A stretch of DNA of 22,086 nucleotides from Proteobacteria bacterium UBA2133 (GCA_002327725.1 DCXP01000078.1:1-22086), one strand, 5' to 3'; shown: positions 7,559 through 15,485, counted from the stretch's first letter. The notes: generated by a model not told the origin, from the letters alone. Translations and numbers: made by a program.

Positions 7559-10003
7559 TTACATGCGTGGGCGCTGGTTATCAGGATCGTATGGCGAATC
7601 GGCAATGACGGTCGCCGGAACCCGCCTTTCCAGCACCTGTACTTCAAGCTCCGTGCCCACTTCGGCCTGGTCGATATTGAGGTAAGCCATCGACAGGCAG
7701 TTGCCGATATGATGCGAGGTTGCACCTGAAGTAATGCGTCCGACCAGTTCACCATCACAGAGGACGCTTTCGTTCATCCAGGCATCGGCATCCACGGTTT
7801 CGACCTTGAGGGTCACCATCTTGTTTTCAAGCCCTGAGTCACGCTGGCGAAGGAGCGCTTCGCGGCCAGTAAAGTCGTCTTTTTCCCATTTGATGAAGCG
7901 ATCAAGACCGGCCTCAAGGGCGGTATGCTCTAGATCGAGGTCCCGATAGATCGCCCGGTAGGATTTTTCAAGACGCAGGGACTCAATGGCCCGGTAGCCG
8001 CAGTGCTTCAGGCCATGTGCTTCACCGGCGCGGCAGATCTCCGCAAAGAGATGCAGGTTGTAGGCGATCGGGTGATACAGTTCCCAACCGAGTTCGCCCT
8101 CGTAGTTGATTCGCATCATCCTGACGTCGGAAGCCAGCCCTACGGTCAGTGACTGGGCGCTCATCCACGGGAAGGCGTCATTACCGAGATCGCCGTCGGC
8201 CAACTCGCCAAGTACGTTGCGGGCTTTGGGACCGACAACGGTCAGCCCGCCGCGTTCGGCCGTCACATTGGTGAGGTGAACGCTGCCGTCTGCCGGCAGT
8301 GATTTTTGCAGCACGTCAAAGTCATGACGCTCGCCACGGGGTGTGCCGACGAGGAAAAAGTGCGTATCGCCAAGGCGCGTGACTGTGAATTCCGAGCGCA
8401 CGGTTCCTTTGTCGGTCAAAAGATGCGCCAGCACGATTCCCCCGACCTTTTTGGGCATCCGGTTGGCGAGGATTCGGTTCAGCCAGTCTTCGGCACCCGG
8501 GCCACTCGCCTCAAATTTGGCCATCGGGGTCATCTCGAAAAGTCCGACCGATTCACGCACCGCCCGGCACTCGGCGCCGATATGCGGCATGGAGTTGAAA
8601 CTGCGGTAACTCCAGATATCCCGCGCTTCAGTACCTTCAGGCGCAAACCACAGGGGAATCTCCCATCCGTATACCGCGCCCCATACCGCACCAGCGGCGC
8701 TCAGCCGGTCATAACACGGCATCATTTTGGCCGGTCGGGCCGCAGGCCATTCGTACCCGGGGTAGTGGATGCCGAAGTTATGACCAAAGGCTTCTTTATT
8801 CTTGTGGCCGGTGTACACCTTGTTGGCATATGGGCCAAAACGCCTCGGATCAACTTCACCCAGGTCAATATGCGGCTCACCGTCGACGATCCAGTTGACC
8901 AGTTCTGATCCAAGACCCCCGCCCATCAGAAGGCCGCCGGTGAAGCTTTCCGCAAGCCACAAGTTGCGCTGGCCCCAGGCCGGGCCGCAAAGCGGAAGGT
9001 TGTCGGGAGAAGTGCAGATCGGGCCGCGGACGTTCGCCTGGATTCCGACCTCTCCCAGTACCGGAACGAGTTCAAGCGCTGCGGCCCAGTTGTCCTCGAC
9101 CGCCTCCATGTTTTCGGGCAGCAGATCCGCACCAAACCATTCAGGAACGCCATCTCGGGCGAAGTGCTCAAGATTTCCAGGGCGCTCGTAAGGCCCGAAC
9201 ATCAGCCCGTCCCGTTCCTCGCGGACATAGCCGTTGATCGCCTCATTGCGCAGCACCGGCATCTCGGGGAGTCCCTGATCTTTGCGCTCGCGCACCTGTG
9301 GCACGGTCTCAGTCACCCAGTACTGGTGCAGGATCGGAAAGCAGGGCAGTTCCATGCCGAGCATCCGTGCAGTCTGCTGGACATAGTTCCCCGTGGCGGT
9401 GACCACGTGTTCGCAAACGATTTCGCCCTGGCTGGTGCTCACTTTCCATTCGCCCGAGGACAGCATCTCGATGGCATTGACCTGGGTGTTGAGATAAATA
9501 TTGGCGCCGAGCTGCTTCGCTCCCCTGGCGAGGGCCTGCGTGACATCAGCCGGTGCAATGTGGCCGTCATCCGGGTTATAGACCGCTCCCAGCAGATTGG
9601 GACTGCGCTGCATCAGCGGCCACAGATCGACCGTCTGTTCGGGGGTCAGAATCTCTGCCCGTACGCCCTGAGTCTCGGCAATAGAGGCGTAGTTGAGGTA
9701 CTCGTCCATGCGGTCGGCTGATTCAGCAATGCGCAACTGACCGCATTTATGCCAGCCGATGCTCTGCCCGGTCTCTGCCTCGAGTCCCTCGTAAAGATCA
9801 ATGGTTTTCTGGATCAACCGGCCGAACTTGTAGGAGAAAGAATAGACCGGGATCAGTCCGGCGGCGTGCCATGTGGACCCGGCTGTCAGTTCCGTCCGCT
9901 CCAGCAGGCATACATCGGTCCAGCCTCGGTGCGCCAGGCTGTAAAGAATATTGGCGCCCACACATCCGCCTCCGACGACAACGACCCGTGCATGTGATTG
10001 CAT
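7559..10003 (-). CDS. Dimethylglycine/sarcosine dehydrogenase-like flavoprotein with GcvT domain
   Basis: An 814-residue two-part enzyme. The N-terminal half is a DAO-type FAD domain: dinucleotide motif VVVVGGGCVGANIL at 7-20 and AGSTWHAAGL with His46, the residue that binds FAD covalently in mammalian dimethylglycine and sarcosine dehydrogenases. A short linker domain follows (about 375-430), then GcvT folate-binding domains (about 430-700 and 710-800), including the YEGELGWELYHP segment. Such enzymes oxidise an N-methyl group and pass the carbon to tetrahydrofolate or release it as formaldehyde. Length and domain order match the DMGDH family; dimethylglycine, sarcosine or another N-methyl compound could be the substrate. 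The start ATG has GAGG 8 nt upstream. The MttB-like gene follows by 39 nt. The formaldehyde operon at the left end is a plausible partner. Confidence 0.93.
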   Translation of the reverse strand: MQSHARVVVVGGGCVGANILYSLAHRGWTDVCLLERTELTAGSTWHAAGLIPVYSFSYKFGRLIQKTIDLYEGLEAETGQSIGWHKCGQLRIAESADRMDEYLNYASIAETQGVRAEILTPEQTVDLWPLMQRSPNLLGAVYNPDDGHIAPADVTQALARGAKQLGANIYLNTQVNAIEMLSSGEWKVSTSQGEIVCEHVVTATGNYVQQTARMLGMELPCFPILHQYWVTETVPQVRERKDQGLPEMPVLRNEAINGYVREERDGLMFGPYERPGNLEHFARDGVPEWFGADLLPENMEAVEDNWAAALELVPVLGEVGIQANVRGPICTSPDNLPLCGPAWGQRNLWLAESFTGGLLMGGGLGSELVNWIVDGEPHIDLGEVDPRRFGPYANKVYTGHKNKEAFGHNFGIHYPGYEWPAARPAKMMPCYDRLSAAGAVWGAVYGWEIPLWFAPEGTEARDIWSYRSFNSMPHIGAECRAVRESVGLFEMTPMAKFEASGPGAEDWLNRILANRMPKKVGGIVLAHLLTDKGTVRSEFTVTRLGDTHFFLVGTPRGERHDFDVLQKSLPADGSVHLTNVTAERGGLTVVGPKARNVLGELADGDLGNDAFPWMSAQSLTVGLASDVRMMRINYEGELGWELYHPIAYNLHLFAEICRAGEAHGLKHCGYRAIESLRLEKSYRAIYRDLDLEHTALEAGLDRFIKWEKDDFTGREALLRQRDSGLENKMVTLKVETVDADAWMNESVLCDGELVGRITSGATSHHIGNCLSMAYLNIDQAEVGTELEVQVLERRVPATVIADSPYDPDNQRPRM

Positions 10004-10118
10004 AACGTCTACCTCGTTTTCAACAATATCAATAACTGGATTTGTTCCTGATCCGGTAACACCCTGAGATTCCGATCAACGGCGGCGGGTGCTAACTGCT
10101 GCTTTGATCGTCGAGTCT

Positions 10119-11117
10119 TCACCGGGATAAGGCCCTTAACCAGCGCCTGCCCCGGGCAAGGGGCCTCGGTGTAGTGTAAGCAGGTTCACTGCGCTGGCGA
10201 TGGATCGTGGTCGCAATCTCAGCCAGCGCACCGAAAATGCCGCGGGTGGGAGGAGGACACTGGTCGCGAACCGCCTCGTGCAAAGCGGGCAGGGCGTGAA
10301 AGGGGACCTGCGGGAAGACGTGGTGTTCTATGTGGTAGTTCATGTTCCAGTACAGCATCCGCAACGCCGGGTTGACCGTCATGGTCCGGGTGGTGTGGCG
10401 ATGGTCCCGGATATCCTGGGCCATGCCGAAATGCTGCGTCGCAAGGATCACACCGTGAGTGGGCGCCCCGAAAACCCGGGGCAGGATCAGCATCAGAACC
10501 GGCAGCCATGACTGCACAGCAAGTGACCAGGCGATGATGGCCAAATACGCCAGCATATATGCCTGCGCCTCGATGACGGCACGGCGCATGGCTGCGGCGG
10601 GGATACAGGCTGCGGCATCCTGGGTCGGGCGGCTGATGGCGAGAGCGGCGGTAGCCTTCACGAAGTACCAGATACTGCCAAGATCGATGAGCTCCTTGAC
10701 GATGAAATCCCGCCAGGTCATCGGATTGGTCAGGATGATCTCAGGATCCTCTCCCACCAGGGCAGTATGAGAATGATGGCGGGTATGAACATAGCGCAGC
10801 AGGCAGGGCGTCTGCTGGACCATAAAACCAGAGACAAAGAGTACGGTTTCATTGAGTGCGCGGTTGCGAAAGGCAGTACCGTGTGCAGTTTCGTGAACCA
10901 CGCTGGTCGCAAAGACCCAGATTCCGCCATAAAGCAAGAATGCCGGGATACTCCATAGCGTGTTTACAGACGACAGTGCAAGCGCGCCAGTTATTCCGAG
11001 GAGCGCAACAAAGCAGAAGAGGTAGACCAGTCCATGCCAGTTGGTCCGCCGCAAAAGTGATTTCAGCAGCGCGCGGTCGATCTCACACCGGTACCAGTTA
11101 TCGGGCGTTTGCGTCAT
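10119..11117 (-). CDS. Membrane fatty acid desaturase family protein
   Basis: A 332-residue di-iron membrane enzyme. All three histidine clusters of the family are present: HETAHG at 75-80, HTRHHSH at 111-117 and HIEHH at 262-266. A further histidine-rich stretch (DIRDHRHTT) lies near 236-243. Hydrophobic segments at about 28-50, 56-74 and 185-213 place it in the inner membrane with the metal site facing the cytoplasm. Members insert double bonds into acyl chains or hydroxylate related substrates; the arrangement resembles desaturases acting on small or amide-linked substrates as well as lipids, so the substrate is open. It lies 53 nt downstream of the VOC gene and 115 nt upstream of the flavoprotein gene, all on one strand. 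No ribosome site is obvious before the ATG. Confidence 0.88.
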   Translation of the reverse strand: MTQTPDNWYRCEIDRALLKSLLRRTNWHGLVYLFCFVALLGITGALALSSVNTLWSIPAFLLYGGIWVFATSVVHETAHGTAFRNRALNETVLFVSGFMVQQTPCLLRYVHTRHHSHTALVGEDPEIILTNPMTWRDFIVKELIDLGSIWYFVKATAALAISRPTQDAAACIPAAAMRRAVIEAQAYMLAYLAIIAWSLAVQSWLPVLMLILPRVFGAPTHGVILATQHFGMAQDIRDHRHTTRTMTVNPALRMLYWNMNYHIEHHVFPQVPFHALPALHEAVRDQCPPPTRGIFGALAEIATTIHRQRSEPAYTTPRPLARGRRWLRALSR

Positions 11118-11170
11118 CGTTACATCGGTCGATCGTGATGATAATGACTATACCCTACCTGCGTTTTCGG

Positions 11171-11545
11171 TCAGGGTTGAGCGTTCCACCGGGGATCTTC
11201 AAAGCGCTGAACCTCTATCAGGTAACCGTTGGGGTCTCTCAGGAACATCTGGTAGATCTGGTATTCGGGATTGAAGACAGGCGCTGTTTCAATCGGGACG
11301 TCATGCTCAGCGAGCAGTGCCTGCCAGTGATCAACGTCTTCAGTGACCAGGGTCAGTATCACGCCCTCTGGTTGTTTGACCTCATCTTTGAGACAGAAAC
11401 CCAGAAAGCCGCCTTTCGCAACACGGTAGATGCGGCAGCGGGTCTGGTCGAGCGCCAACTCCAATTTCAGAACATCTTCGTAAAACCGGGCCGTTTGCAC
11501 CAGGTCCCGGGTGGGTAGAAAAGTGATGAAAGAATCAAAAGACAT
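11171..11545 (-). CDS. VOC (glyoxalase/bleomycin-resistance fold) family protein
   Basis: A 124-residue single-module vicinal-oxygen-chelate protein. The first beta-alpha-beta unit starts with FLPTRDLVQTARFYEDVLKL, and the second ends with the family hallmark FLRDPNGYLIEVQRF, where the glutamate is the usual metal ligand. The first-strand histidine or glutamate found in metal-dependent members is not evident (FLPT instead), so metal binding is uncertain. Members include glyoxalases, dioxygenases and antibiotic-binding proteins; this short stand-alone form cannot be placed further. It is the first gene of the leftward group before the desaturase and faces the PhyH-type oxygenase gene across a 212-nt gap. 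Confidence 0.85.
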   Translation of the reverse strand: MSFDSFITFLPTRDLVQTARFYEDVLKLELALDQTRCRIYRVAKGGFLGFCLKDEVKQPEGVILTLVTEDVDHWQALLAEHDVPIETAPVFNPEYQIYQMFLRDPNGYLIEVQRFEDPRWNAQP

Positions 11546-11659
11546 CTTGTGATGCCACCGTTATCAGAGGTCCGGTCAGATTCTGTGTCGGCATACTGAC
11601 GAGGGCATCGAAAAGTTTTTCCGGATGTCGCCGTGAGTTAAGGTCGGTTCGCACCCATA

Positions 11660-11673
11660 TCCGGTTGACCGGA
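11660..11673. repeat. Inverted repeat TCCGGT-TG-ACCGGA, possible operator
   Basis: A perfect 6-bp inverted repeat with a 2-base centre lies between the divergent VOC and PhyH-type genes, about 85 nt before the latter. Its size suits a dimeric regulator, but nothing in the window names one. Confidence 0.3.
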
Positions 11674-11692
11674 ATGGGGGCATTATCGTTTA

Positions 11693-11715
11693 CTGCCTGA
11701 GACACCAACAGGCAG
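11693..11715 (+). repeat. Inverted repeat upstream of the PhyH-type gene
   Basis: CTGCCTG and CAGGCAG form a perfect 7-bp stem with a 9-base loop, ending 42 nt before the start codon. It could be a leader hairpin or an operator. There is no T-run, so it is not a standard terminator. Confidence 0.35.
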
Positions 11716-11757
11716 CCGCAATGGAAACTCCGTGGGCTGTGCTATCAGGTTCGATCG

Positions 11758-12588
11758 ATGCCCAAAGTTCTGACACAGGCACAGGTGGATCACTTTCACG
11801 AGTTCGGTTACTGCGCGCCGATAGATGTTCTGTCGGAGGGCGAGGTGCATGCCCTGAAACTCAGGGTCGAGGCCGCCGAGGTGGCCTACCCCGAAGACTT
11901 AGGCCCGACCAACCGCAACAATGCTCATCTCGCTTTCACATGTGTGGATGAGGTTGCCCATCACCCTGTGATTGTTGATACCGTATCTGACCTGATCGGC
12001 CCGGATATTCTTCTCGGCGGCAGTGTGCTTTTTTTCAAGGAGCCAAGGAGCGCCGGTTTCGTCAGCTGGCATCAGGACGCGACCTACCTGGGTGTTGAGC
12101 CGCATACGTTTGTCACACCGTGGCTGGCCCTGACGCCGAGCAATCCACAAATGGGGTGTATCCGGGTAATTCCCGGAAGTCATAAAAACGGAATCCTCAA
12201 GCATCATGATACGTTTGGAGAGGACAATATCCTGACGCGTGGACAGACCATCGATCAGGTTGACGAAACTGCAGCTGAGGATCTAGTGCTTCGGCCCGGA
12301 CAGATGTCCATCCATCACGCCAGGACGGTTCACGGTTCCATGCCCAACCATGGCGACGAGCGCCGGATGGGGATTGCACTTCAGGCCTACATGGGACCGG
12401 ATTCCCGGCAGACCATCGGCGAGCATCTGGTCCAGGTTGTGCGGGGTTGTAAAGAGGCCAAGGACTATTCGGCCTTGCCGCGTCCGGCAGACGACATGGA
12501 CGAGGCGGGCCGGGCAGCGCGCACGCGGGCCAACAGCAACTGGGCACATATTCTCTATGAGGGCGCCTCGAAGATCAGAGCCTACTGA
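11758..12588 (+). CDS. Phytanoyl-CoA dioxygenase (PhyH) family 2OG-Fe(II) oxygenase
   Basis: A 276-residue non-haem iron oxygenase. The family opening is clear (LTQAQVDHFHEFGY). The iron-binding triad reads His105 and Asp107 (SWHQDATY) with distal His192 (TVHGSMPN), and Arg202 or Arg203 (GDERRMG) is the expected 2-oxoglutarate anchor. The GCIRVIPGSHKNG segment is also typical. These enzymes couple 2-oxoglutarate and oxygen to hydroxylation of a small molecule; bacterial members act on ectoine, phosphonates, amino acids and many others, so the substrate is not fixed. The start ATG fits the family N-terminus although the ribosome site is weak. It is convergent with the SDR gene (22 nt apart). 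With the HalD/BesD-like gene it is one of two 2OG oxygenases in this block. Confidence 0.92.
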   Translation: MPKVLTQAQVDHFHEFGYCAPIDVLSEGEVHALKLRVEAAEVAYPEDLGPTNRNNAHLAFTCVDEVAHHPVIVDTVSDLIGPDILLGGSVLFFKEPRSAGFVSWHQDATYLGVEPHTFVTPWLALTPSNPQMGCIRVIPGSHKNGILKHHDTFGEDNILTRGQTIDQVDETAAEDLVLRPGQMSIHHARTVHGSMPNHGDERRMGIALQAYMGPDSRQTIGEHLVQVVRGCKEAKDYSALPRPADDMDEAGRAARTRANSNWAHILYEGASKIRAY

Positions 12589-12610
12589 CCGGGCGCTGAT
12601 ACCCGTGCTT

Positions 12611-13372
12611 TTAGGAGCGCGGTTCCGGGTTCTCGGTGTGCCCGTCTACGGCAATCACCTGGCCGCTTACCAGCGCCGCCTTATCACTCGCCAGGAATAC
12701 GGCCATATCGGCCACGTCCTGCGGGCGTATGAGTTTTCTCATTGAAGCGCCACTGGCGTATTCATCCAACATTTCCTGAGTCGTCCTGCCTTTCTGCTCG
12801 CCTTCTCTTTGTGCCACCAAGTTCATGCGCTCACCTTCAACTGGCCCCGGACAGATCGCGTTTGCCCGGACATTGAAGGGGCCCAGTTCAATGGCCAGTG
12901 TCTTGGTGAGACCAATCACGCCCCACTTTGCGGCAACGTAGGGTGAGCGGTTGGAAAAGCCGAAGATTCCTGCTGTTGAGGAGGTGACCACGATAGCGCC
13001 GGAGTGCTGCGCCTTCATCAGCGGGGCTGCGTACTTTGCAAAAAGGAACGCGCCTTCCAGACTGACGGAAACGCAGGCCCGCCACTCCTCAAGCGCAATG
13101 TCCTCAACCGGTGCCCCGGGACCTGCAATCCCAGCATTGGAGCACAATGTGTCCAGTGAGCCCCACTCGGACTTGAGCTCGTCAAAGAGGGCGCACACCG
13201 ACGGCTCATCGGCCACATCAATGCAGCTTTTGTGCCAGTGATCCGGGCAACTTGCGAGCGCGGCCGCAGCGTTGTCCACGATCCAGACTTTGGCGTCGTG
13301 GTTGTCGAAGGACTGTGCCATGACACGACCGATGCCGCCGGCGCCGGCGGTGATGAGCACCCGCTGGGTCAT
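12611..13372 (-). CDS. SDR-family NAD(P)-dependent oxidoreductase
   Basis: A 253-residue classical short-chain dehydrogenase. The nucleotide-binding turn TAGAGGIG is at 8-15, the SNAG motif at 78-81, and the catalytic set at Ser131/Ser132, Tyr145 and Lys149 (SPYVAAKWG). The ICPGPVEGERM segment at 173-183 is the usual substrate-side loop. Asp33 at the end of the second strand (WIVDN) suggests NAD rather than NADP. Its ATG overlaps the TGA stop of the upstream ureohydrolase gene (ATGA overlap), so the two are translationally coupled and almost certainly serve one pathway. An alcohol made by one of the neighbouring oxygenases, or an aldehyde or ketone formed after urea release, would be a logical substrate; this is inference. 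Confidence 0.93.
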   Translation of the reverse strand: MTQRVLITAGAGGIGRVMAQSFDNHDAKVWIVDNAAAALASCPDHWHKSCIDVADEPSVCALFDELKSEWGSLDTLCSNAGIAGPGAPVEDIALEEWRACVSVSLEGAFLFAKYAAPLMKAQHSGAIVVTSSTAGIFGFSNRSPYVAAKWGVIGLTKTLAIELGPFNVRANAICPGPVEGERMNLVAQREGEQKGRTTQEMLDEYASGASMRKLIRPQDVADMAVFLASDKAALVSGQVIAVDGHTENPEPRS

Positions 13373-14349
13373 AACTTCAGTCGTCTGTTGCGCTTTTCAA
13401 TCCACCAGGGTTGTTCACAAATCCGGCCAAGAAACTCAACCATGACATAGGCGCCAAGGTACGCGGTAACACCCGTCCCCACATCAAGCTGCGGATTCAC
13501 CTCCACAAAGTCAAAGGCGATGATTTCGGTGCGGCGGGCGATGGCGTCAAGCGTGTCGCGGAGTTCTGCATAAGTCATGCCATTGGGTTCGGCAGACACA
13601 CAGCCGGGTACCAGGGAAATGTCCAGCACATCCACGTCGATACTGACGTAGCACTTCGCGCCTTCAGGGACGAGGGCGGCGAGGCCCTCCGGACCCATCT
13701 CGTGGAACTGGGTCATGGTTACGAGGTCATTGCCCTGAACAATCGAATCTTCGATCATGTCTTCGGAGTGGCGCAGGCTGCGGATGCCCGCCTGAATCAG
13801 ATTCTTGACATTGGGCATGGGGGCAATGTGCCGAAATGCATGCCCGTTGGTGAACTGAAGATCGTGAATAAACGGTGCGTAATCGGAATGCGCATCGAAG
13901 TGGATCACGTAGATATCGTCTTCGATGGCCTTCACCACAGGGTAGGTGATCGCATGGTCTCCACCCATCACAACCAGCAGATCGCAGCCGTCGCGGGCTT
14001 TGCGGGTCATCTCGGTGGTGTTGTCAAAGGTCTGCTTGATGTCGGCGGGCCAGATATCGACATCACCCAGATCGGTGATCAGTCCCTGCGACATCTCGGT
14101 CTCGAGATACTGCTTTCGGTTTTCGGGGTCATAGTAGCCTGTACCGCGCTGCCCGAAACGGAGGGAGTGCTCACGCAGGGCCCGAGGTCCCATCCGTGAA
14201 CCTGCCATAAAGGGTGAACCCTCGTCGGTGGGTACCCCCATCACCGCAATCCCGGTATCCAGTGTGTCAATGTTCTGACAGATCGGCGAGCGCAAAAATG
14301 TTGCGATCCCGACAAAGGGCTGATTCAGGCGAAAATCGTCATCGACCAT
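13369..14349 (-). CDS. Ureohydrolase (agmatinase/arginase family), canonical active site
   Basis: A 326-residue binuclear-metal amidinohydrolase. All metal ligands are visible: His132 (MGGDH), Asp152, His154 and Asp156 (FDAHSD), and Asp238 and Asp240 (SIDVDVLD). Glu283 in FVEVNP matches the glutamate that holds the substrate guanidinium in arginase. GSRMGPRALRE near 50-60 and NGHAFRH near 168-174 resemble agmatinase rather than arginase. The reaction should be release of urea from a guanidino compound such as agmatine, guanidinobutyrate or a related molecule; which one cannot be told. A strong AGGAG lies 6 nt before the ATG. It heads a two-gene unit with the SDR through a 4-base overlap and is divergent from the HalD/BesD-like oxygenase gene. 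Confidence 0.93.
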   Translation of the reverse strand: MVDDDFRLNQPFVGIATFLRSPICQNIDTLDTGIAVMGVPTDEGSPFMAGSRMGPRALREHSLRFGQRGTGYYDPENRKQYLETEMSQGLITDLGDVDIWPADIKQTFDNTTEMTRKARDGCDLLVVMGGDHAITYPVVKAIEDDIYVIHFDAHSDYAPFIHDLQFTNGHAFRHIAPMPNVKNLIQAGIRSLRHSEDMIEDSIVQGNDLVTMTQFHEMGPEGLAALVPEGAKCYVSIDVDVLDISLVPGCVSAEPNGMTYAELRDTLDAIARRTEIIAFDFVEVNPQLDVGTGVTAYLGAYVMVEFLGRICEQPWWIEKRNRRLKL

Positions 14350-14417
14350 CGTTATCTCCTCTAACCGCGTATTGTGGGGGTATCTTGCGGGCCGTTGTCT
14401 TAGCGCCGCCCTGATTA

Positions 14418-14446
14418 TTGCCCGGAAGAAGTCGGCATCCTACACT
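14418..14446 (+). promoter_or_regulatory. Candidate promoter for the HalD/BesD-like gene
   Basis: TTGCCC and TACACT are separated by exactly 17 bases, each matching the sigma-70 consensus at four of six positions. Transcription from about 14453 would give a leader of about 95 nt that holds the hairpin at 14472-14507. Confidence 0.3.
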
Positions 14447-14471
14447 ACTCCCATTCGGAGTCGAAAGGGAT

Positions 14472-14507
14472 GTCTGGCTGAAATGCCGGCCGCCGGCCAT
14501 GCCAGAC
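14472..14507 (+). repeat. Leader hairpin upstream of the HalD/BesD-like gene
   Basis: GTCTGGC and GCCAGAC form a perfect 7-bp outer stem. Inside it, GGCC-GCC-GGCC makes a second stem, and GAT/ATC can extend the base past a small bulge. No T-run follows, so this is not a standard terminator. It ends 39 nt before the GTG start and could be a leader structure or an operator. Confidence 0.4.
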
Positions 14508-14532
14508 CTTCATCGACGCTAGAGCATATAGC

Positions 14533-14538
14533 TAAGGA
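14533..14538 (+). promoter_or_regulatory. Ribosome binding site supporting the GTG start at 14547
   Basis: TAAGGA ends 8 nt before GTG. The next in-frame ATG at 14577 has no comparable site, so GTG is preferred. Confidence 0.55.
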
Positions 14539-14546
14539 CAACGATC

Positions 14547-15362
14547 GTGAGCACTGTATTCCCAACGGCCGAGTCCATGGTCAATAGACAGCGCTACCCG
14601 ATCGATAAGCCCGACTCCGAAGCGGGGATGGTGCTGTTAGACGCCTGCCGCGAAGAGTTCGTCTCAGGGGGTCTGTGCATACTGTCTGGCTTTATCCTGC
14701 CTGAAGCATTGGCAGTGCTGGCTGATGAAGCCAACAATGTTCTGGACGATGCCTATTTTTGCGACAGCACACACAACGTCTATCTGACCGAATCGGATCC
14801 GGATCTTCCCCCGGAGGATGTCACCCAACGCCAGGAGGCAACGTTTGTCGGGTCGGTAGCCTACGACCGCCTGCCGGCCGACGGTCTGTTGAAGAAGTTG
14901 TACCTTTGGGATCCCCTGATGAACTTCATCGGGTCAATTCTCGGAAAGCAGCCTTTCTTTCGATTCGCGGACCCGCTCGGTGCCTGCTCCATCAATGTCT
15001 TCGTTGACGGCGGGCAGCACGGCTGGCATTTTGATGAATCCGAGTTCACGATCACCCTCATGCTGCAGCAGCCAAGCCATGGCGGACTGTTCGAATATGT
15101 TCCCGGGATCCGGGGTCTTGATAACGAGAAGAAAACTGTCGGCGGGGTGCTGGAGGGTAAGCGCGAAGGCGTAATGCAACTGCCGTTCACGCCCGGCACC
15201 CTGCTTATCTTTGGCGGCCGCCAGACGATTCATCGGGTAACCCGTGTGAGCGGGACGACACCCCGACTGGTTCCGGTCCTGTGCTACGCCGAAAAACCGG
15301 ATCTTGTGAACAGCGAGCATGTGCGCAAACTTTTCTGGGGCCGCACCGGAGTGGGTGATTGA
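14547..15362 (+). CDS. HalD/BesD-like 2OG-Fe(II) oxygenase, predicted hydroxylase
   Basis: A 271-residue protein resembling the BesD/HalD family of iron/2-oxoglutarate enzymes that act on free amino acids such as lysine and ornithine. The iron site reads His161-Phe162-Asp163 (GWHFDESEF) with distal His229 (QTIHRVTR), 68 residues apart as expected for the family; Arg240 in TTPRLVPVLCY is a likely 2-oxoglutarate anchor. Known halogenases of this family replace the aspartate with glycine to make room for chloride. The aspartate is kept here, so hydroxylation, not chlorination, is predicted. The family call rests on recognition by eye of the HFDESEFTITLMLQ and GTLLIFGGRQTIHRVT blocks. Translation starts at GTG. 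The gene is divergent from one ureohydrolase unit and convergent with the other, which suggests that a basic or guanidino amino acid could be the substrate. Confidence 0.8.
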   Translation: MSTVFPTAESMVNRQRYPIDKPDSEAGMVLLDACREEFVSGGLCILSGFILPEALAVLADEANNVLDDAYFCDSTHNVYLTESDPDLPPEDVTQRQEATFVGSVAYDRLPADGLLKKLYLWDPLMNFIGSILGKQPFFRFADPLGACSINVFVDGGQHGWHFDESEFTITLMLQQPSHGGLFEYVPGIRGLDNEKKTVGGVLEGKREGVMQLPFTPGTLLIFGGRQTIHRVTRVSGTTPRLVPVLCYAEKPDLVNSEHVRKLFWGRTGVGD

Positions 15363-15366
15363 AAGA

Positions 15367-15485
15367 TCCCTGTTGCAGGGAACAACAGTAAAGGGCAGTT
15401 GTGGATCGCGGTACCGCGCTTGTTGATAACAAGGTGATGGGCGCTGGATCCGACCGCTTTGCGGTAGCTCAGCCGCATCGGCGCC
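15367..15485. repeat. Cluster of short inverted repeats between convergent genes
   Basis: The 127-nt gap between the HalD/BesD-like and triple RidA genes holds five compact inverted repeats: TCCCTG-TTG-CAGGGA (15367-15381), ACAAC/GTTGT (15382-15402), CGCGGTACCGCG (15407-15418), CTTGTT-GAT-AACAAG (15419-15433) and ACCGC-TTT-GCGGT (15453-15465). GGCGC (15440-15444) and GCGCC (15481-15485) can enclose the last. No T-run follows any of them. They may end transcription from both sides or form a structured RNA. Confidence 0.5.

Noticed and set aside
13411..14199. Plus-strand open frame of 262 codons.
   Set aside because: It is antisense to the first ureohydrolase, whose motifs are complete. The product is rich in His, Gly and Val, as expected from reading a conserved gene backwards.
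14547..15362. Amino acid halogenase.
   Set aside because: Halogenases of the BesD/HalD group have HxG at the iron site; this protein has HFD, which leaves no open site for chloride.
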